From Streptomyces sp. NBC_00568 (GTDB taxonomy: Bacteria; Actinomycetota; Actinomycetes; Streptomycetales; Streptomycetaceae), in the NCBI RefSeq assembly GCF_026341855.1, contig NZ_JAPENW010000001.1, positions 2,781,001 through 2,845,000 of the forward strand: a DNA stretch of 64,000 nt, read 5' to 3'. The translations under genes were made by a program, and so were the position numbers. Below the pieces are notes generated by a model that saw only the letters and a list, made by a program, of their open reading frames with translations, had not been told where the DNA came from and ran no database searches. Shown here piece by piece: positions 62,422 through 64,000 of the stretch (positions are counted from its first letter, which is position 1; every line of letters begins with the position of its first letter).

Positions 62422-62906
62422 CGCTTCTGGCCGGGGGCCCGCACCGGGGAGTCTGCCCCGGCGTCGGAATCCGGTCCCCCGGTCCTGTTCCCGTGCCCCT
62501 GCCGGTTGCCTGATCGGGTCCAGGCCCCCGGCGTTGCCCGGCCGGGCCGGCGCACCGCGATCGGGGCGGCGCACCCCGGTCGGGCGGGGTCGGGGGAGTT
62601 TCGCCCCCTCCGCCCCTGCCCTTCCCGTACCTGGGGCTCCGCCCCAGACCCCGCTCCTCAAACGCCGGAGGGGCTGATTCTTTCCCCCGCCGGAACTGAA
62701 ATCTCCGTGCGCCGGGAAGCCGAATCCGGCTCGCCCGGGAAGAGCCGGCTCCGGCTCGCCTGGGCCGAATCCGGCTCGCCCGGGAAGCCGGAACTCCCTC
62801 TCCCCGGAAGCCGGAACTCCCCCACCCGGGAAGCCGCAGCGCCCTCCCCCTCGAAGCCGGAGTCTTCGAGTTCCGGAGGGGGCGGAGCTGGGCCCGGTTG
62901 TCTGGG
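62422..62906. other. Low-complexity intergenic gap
   Basis: No gene. It contains the Streptomyces-type repeat (62630-62685) and a series of CCGGGAAGCCGGAACTCC-like short repeats (about 62710-62860). Confidence 0.5.
62630..62685 (+). repeat. Streptomyces intergenic repeat with hairpin
   Basis: CTGGGGC-TCC-GCCCCAG hairpin followed by ACCCCGCTCCTCAAACGCCGGAGGGG. On the other strand this gives the GGCGTTTGAGGAGCGGGGTC arrangement common between Streptomyces genes. It may end transcription of the tetR-like and kynU genes. Confidence 0.65.
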
Positions 62907-64000
62907 CTAGTTCAGGATGTCCGCCAGTACCCGTGCTGCGCGTTCCGTCTCGGCGAAGCCCACGTACAGGGGGGTGAAGCCGAATCGGAGGATGTCCGGG
63001 TGGCGGAAGTCGCCTACGACGCCCTGGTCGATCAGGCGCTTCATCACGGCGCCCGCGTCCGCGCATCGCAGGGCCACCTGGCTGCCCCGTTCCGCGTGGG
63101 CGGAGGGGGTCACGGACTCGACCCGGCCCTCGGGGACGTACGCGGAGACGCACTCCAGGAAGAAGTCGGTCAGGGCGAGCGACTTGGCGCGGACGCTGTC
63201 GATCGAGACGCCGTCCCACACCTCCAGCGCCGCTTCCAGGGCCAGCATCGAGAGTATGTCCGGCGTGCCGACCCGCCCGCGCAGCGCGCCCGGAGCGGGT
63301 GCGTACGACGGACTCATGCCGAAGGGGTCGGCGTGCGAGTTCCAGCCGGGGAGCGGGGAGTCGAAGCGGTCCTGGAGACCGGCGCGGACGTAGAGGTACG
63401 CGGGTGAACCCGGGCCGCCGTTCAGGTACTTGTAGGTGCACCCGACCGCCAGGTCCACGCCGTGCTCGTCCAGCCCGACCGGCAGTGCGCCCGCGCTGTG
63501 GCACAGGTCCCACACCGCCAGCGCGCCCGCGGAGTGGATCGCGGACGTCAGGGACGGGAGGTCGTAGCGTCGACCCGTGCGGTAGTCCACATGGTTGAGC
63601 AGCACCGCCGCCGTGCGGGAGCTGAGCGCCGAGGGCACCTCGTCGGGGTCGACCGGGCGCAGCTCGCAGCCGGTCAGACGGGCCGCGGACGCCGCGATGT
63701 ACCCGTCCGTGGGGAACGTCGTCGCGTCGACGAGGATCTCGTCCCGCCCGTCGCCCGCCAGCCGTACCGCGCCCACCAGCGCCTTGAAGACGTTCACGCT
63801 GGTCGAGTCGCCGACCACGATCTGTCCGGCCGCCGCGCCGACCAGCGGGGCGATCCGGTCGCCGATCCGCTCGGGCGCGGTCCACCAGCCGCTCTCCTCC
63901 CAGCTGCGGATGCGGAGTTCACCCCACTGTCGGCGTACGACGTCCTCGACCCGGCCGGGAACCCCGACCGGCAGCGCGCCGAGCGAGTTCCCGTCCAGGT
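62907..64000 (-). CDS. kynU: Kynureninase, 5' end beyond right edge
   Basis: About 364 residues are visible; the start codon lies outside. The frame enters the window with LDGNSLGALPVGVPGR, a kynureninase N-terminal signature, and continues with the PLP-phosphate region GDSTSVNVFKAL, the Trp/Asp contacts VWDLCHSAGALPV, the Schiff-base Lys in VGCTYKYLNGGPGSPAYLYV and a final WNSHADPFGM to GTPDILSM region. The enzyme cleaves kynurenine to anthranilate and alanine. In Streptomyces, kynureninase and tryptophan 2,3-dioxygenase genes lie together, so a dioxygenase gene is expected just outside. Confidence 0.95.
   Translation of the reverse strand, partial: LDGNSLGALPVGVPGRVEDVVRRQWGELRIRSWEESGWWTAPERIGDRIAPLVGAAAGQIVVGDSTSVNVFKALVGAVRLAGDGRDEILVDATTFPTDGYIAASAARLTGCELRPVDPDEVPSALSSRTAAVLLNHVDYRTGRRYDLPSLTSAIHSAGALAVWDLCHSAGALPVGLDEHGVDLAVGCTYKYLNGGPGSPAYLYVRAGLQDRFDSPLPGWNSHADPFGMSPSYAPAPGALRGRVGTPDILSMLALEAALEVWDGVSIDSVRAKSLALTDFFLECVSAYVPEGRVESVTPSAHAERGSQVALRCADAGAVMKRLIDQGVVGDFRHPDILRFGFTPLYVGFAETERAARVLADILN

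Noticed and set aside
60313..63885. A 1190-codon open frame on the minus strand
   Set aside because: It runs across four real genes and gaps, is Arg/Pro/Gly-rich with no domains, and is an effect of high GC in the third position.

Overview
The window is a piece of a high-GC actinobacterial chromosome, almost certainly Streptomyces. GC at third codon positions is very high, GTG and TTG starts are common, and gene blocks typical of Streptomyces are present: lysC-asd, recR-ybaB, purA, a PASTA-less Ser/Thr kinase, LuxR-type two-component pairs and a kynurenine cluster. All calls come from reading the sequence; no database search was run.

Region 1 (1-6.5 kb) is accessory DNA. It starts with an operon for a degenerate HNH protein and a ParB-fold protein that runs off the left edge, diverging from an HTH protein across a perfect palindrome. 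A displaced 3' half of tRNA-Pro(CGG) with its terminator, an integrase C-terminal remnant, a DUF2750 gene, a secreted seven-repeat FG-GAP protein, an extra tRNA-Trp-like gene, a second 15-bp copy of the tRNA-Pro core, a frameshifted zinc-ribbon gene and a displaced 3' half of tRNA-Arg(CCT) follow. This looks like layered remains of integrative elements.

Region 2 (6.6-17.8 kb) has a nitrate/nitrite-sensing-type histidine kinase and then a complete phosphotransferase-dependent dihydroxyacetone kinase locus: two dhaL, two dhaK, a dedicated Enzyme I, a MIP channel, an IclR regulator, and divergently dhaM and an HPr. The two divergent control regions share a near-identical 15-bp site. An RsbW-like ATPase gene follows.

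Region 3 (18-30 kb): a secreted PA14/fibronectin-III protein, an XRE-HTH protein with a membrane anchor, a two-RCK membrane protein, an S9 peptidase, a SnoaL-like protein, SURF1, and an ECF sigma factor with its membrane partner.

Region 4 (30-48 kb) is conserved core: asd, lysC, DUF5063, recR, ybaB, a SLATT protein, a membrane-tethered PstS-like protein, a Ser/Thr kinase, MarR plus a DJ-1/PfpI protein, a class III aminotransferase with GntR, purA and a DAGK-like protein. A glycosidase-like pseudogene broken over three frames sits at 45 kb.

Region 5 (48-64 kb): a GbsR/MarR regulator diverging from an ABC exporter, a cytochrome P450, two paralogous LuxR-type two-component systems (the second in an operon with a DUF1023 hydrolase and an acyltransferase), a kynurenine formamidase-like hydrolase, a TetR regulator and kynureninase, cut by the right edge. 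A 117-bp element with long inverted arms and an 18-bp motif shared by the two two-component operons are the main non-coding signals here. Many intergenic gaps carry short GC-rich tandem duplications.
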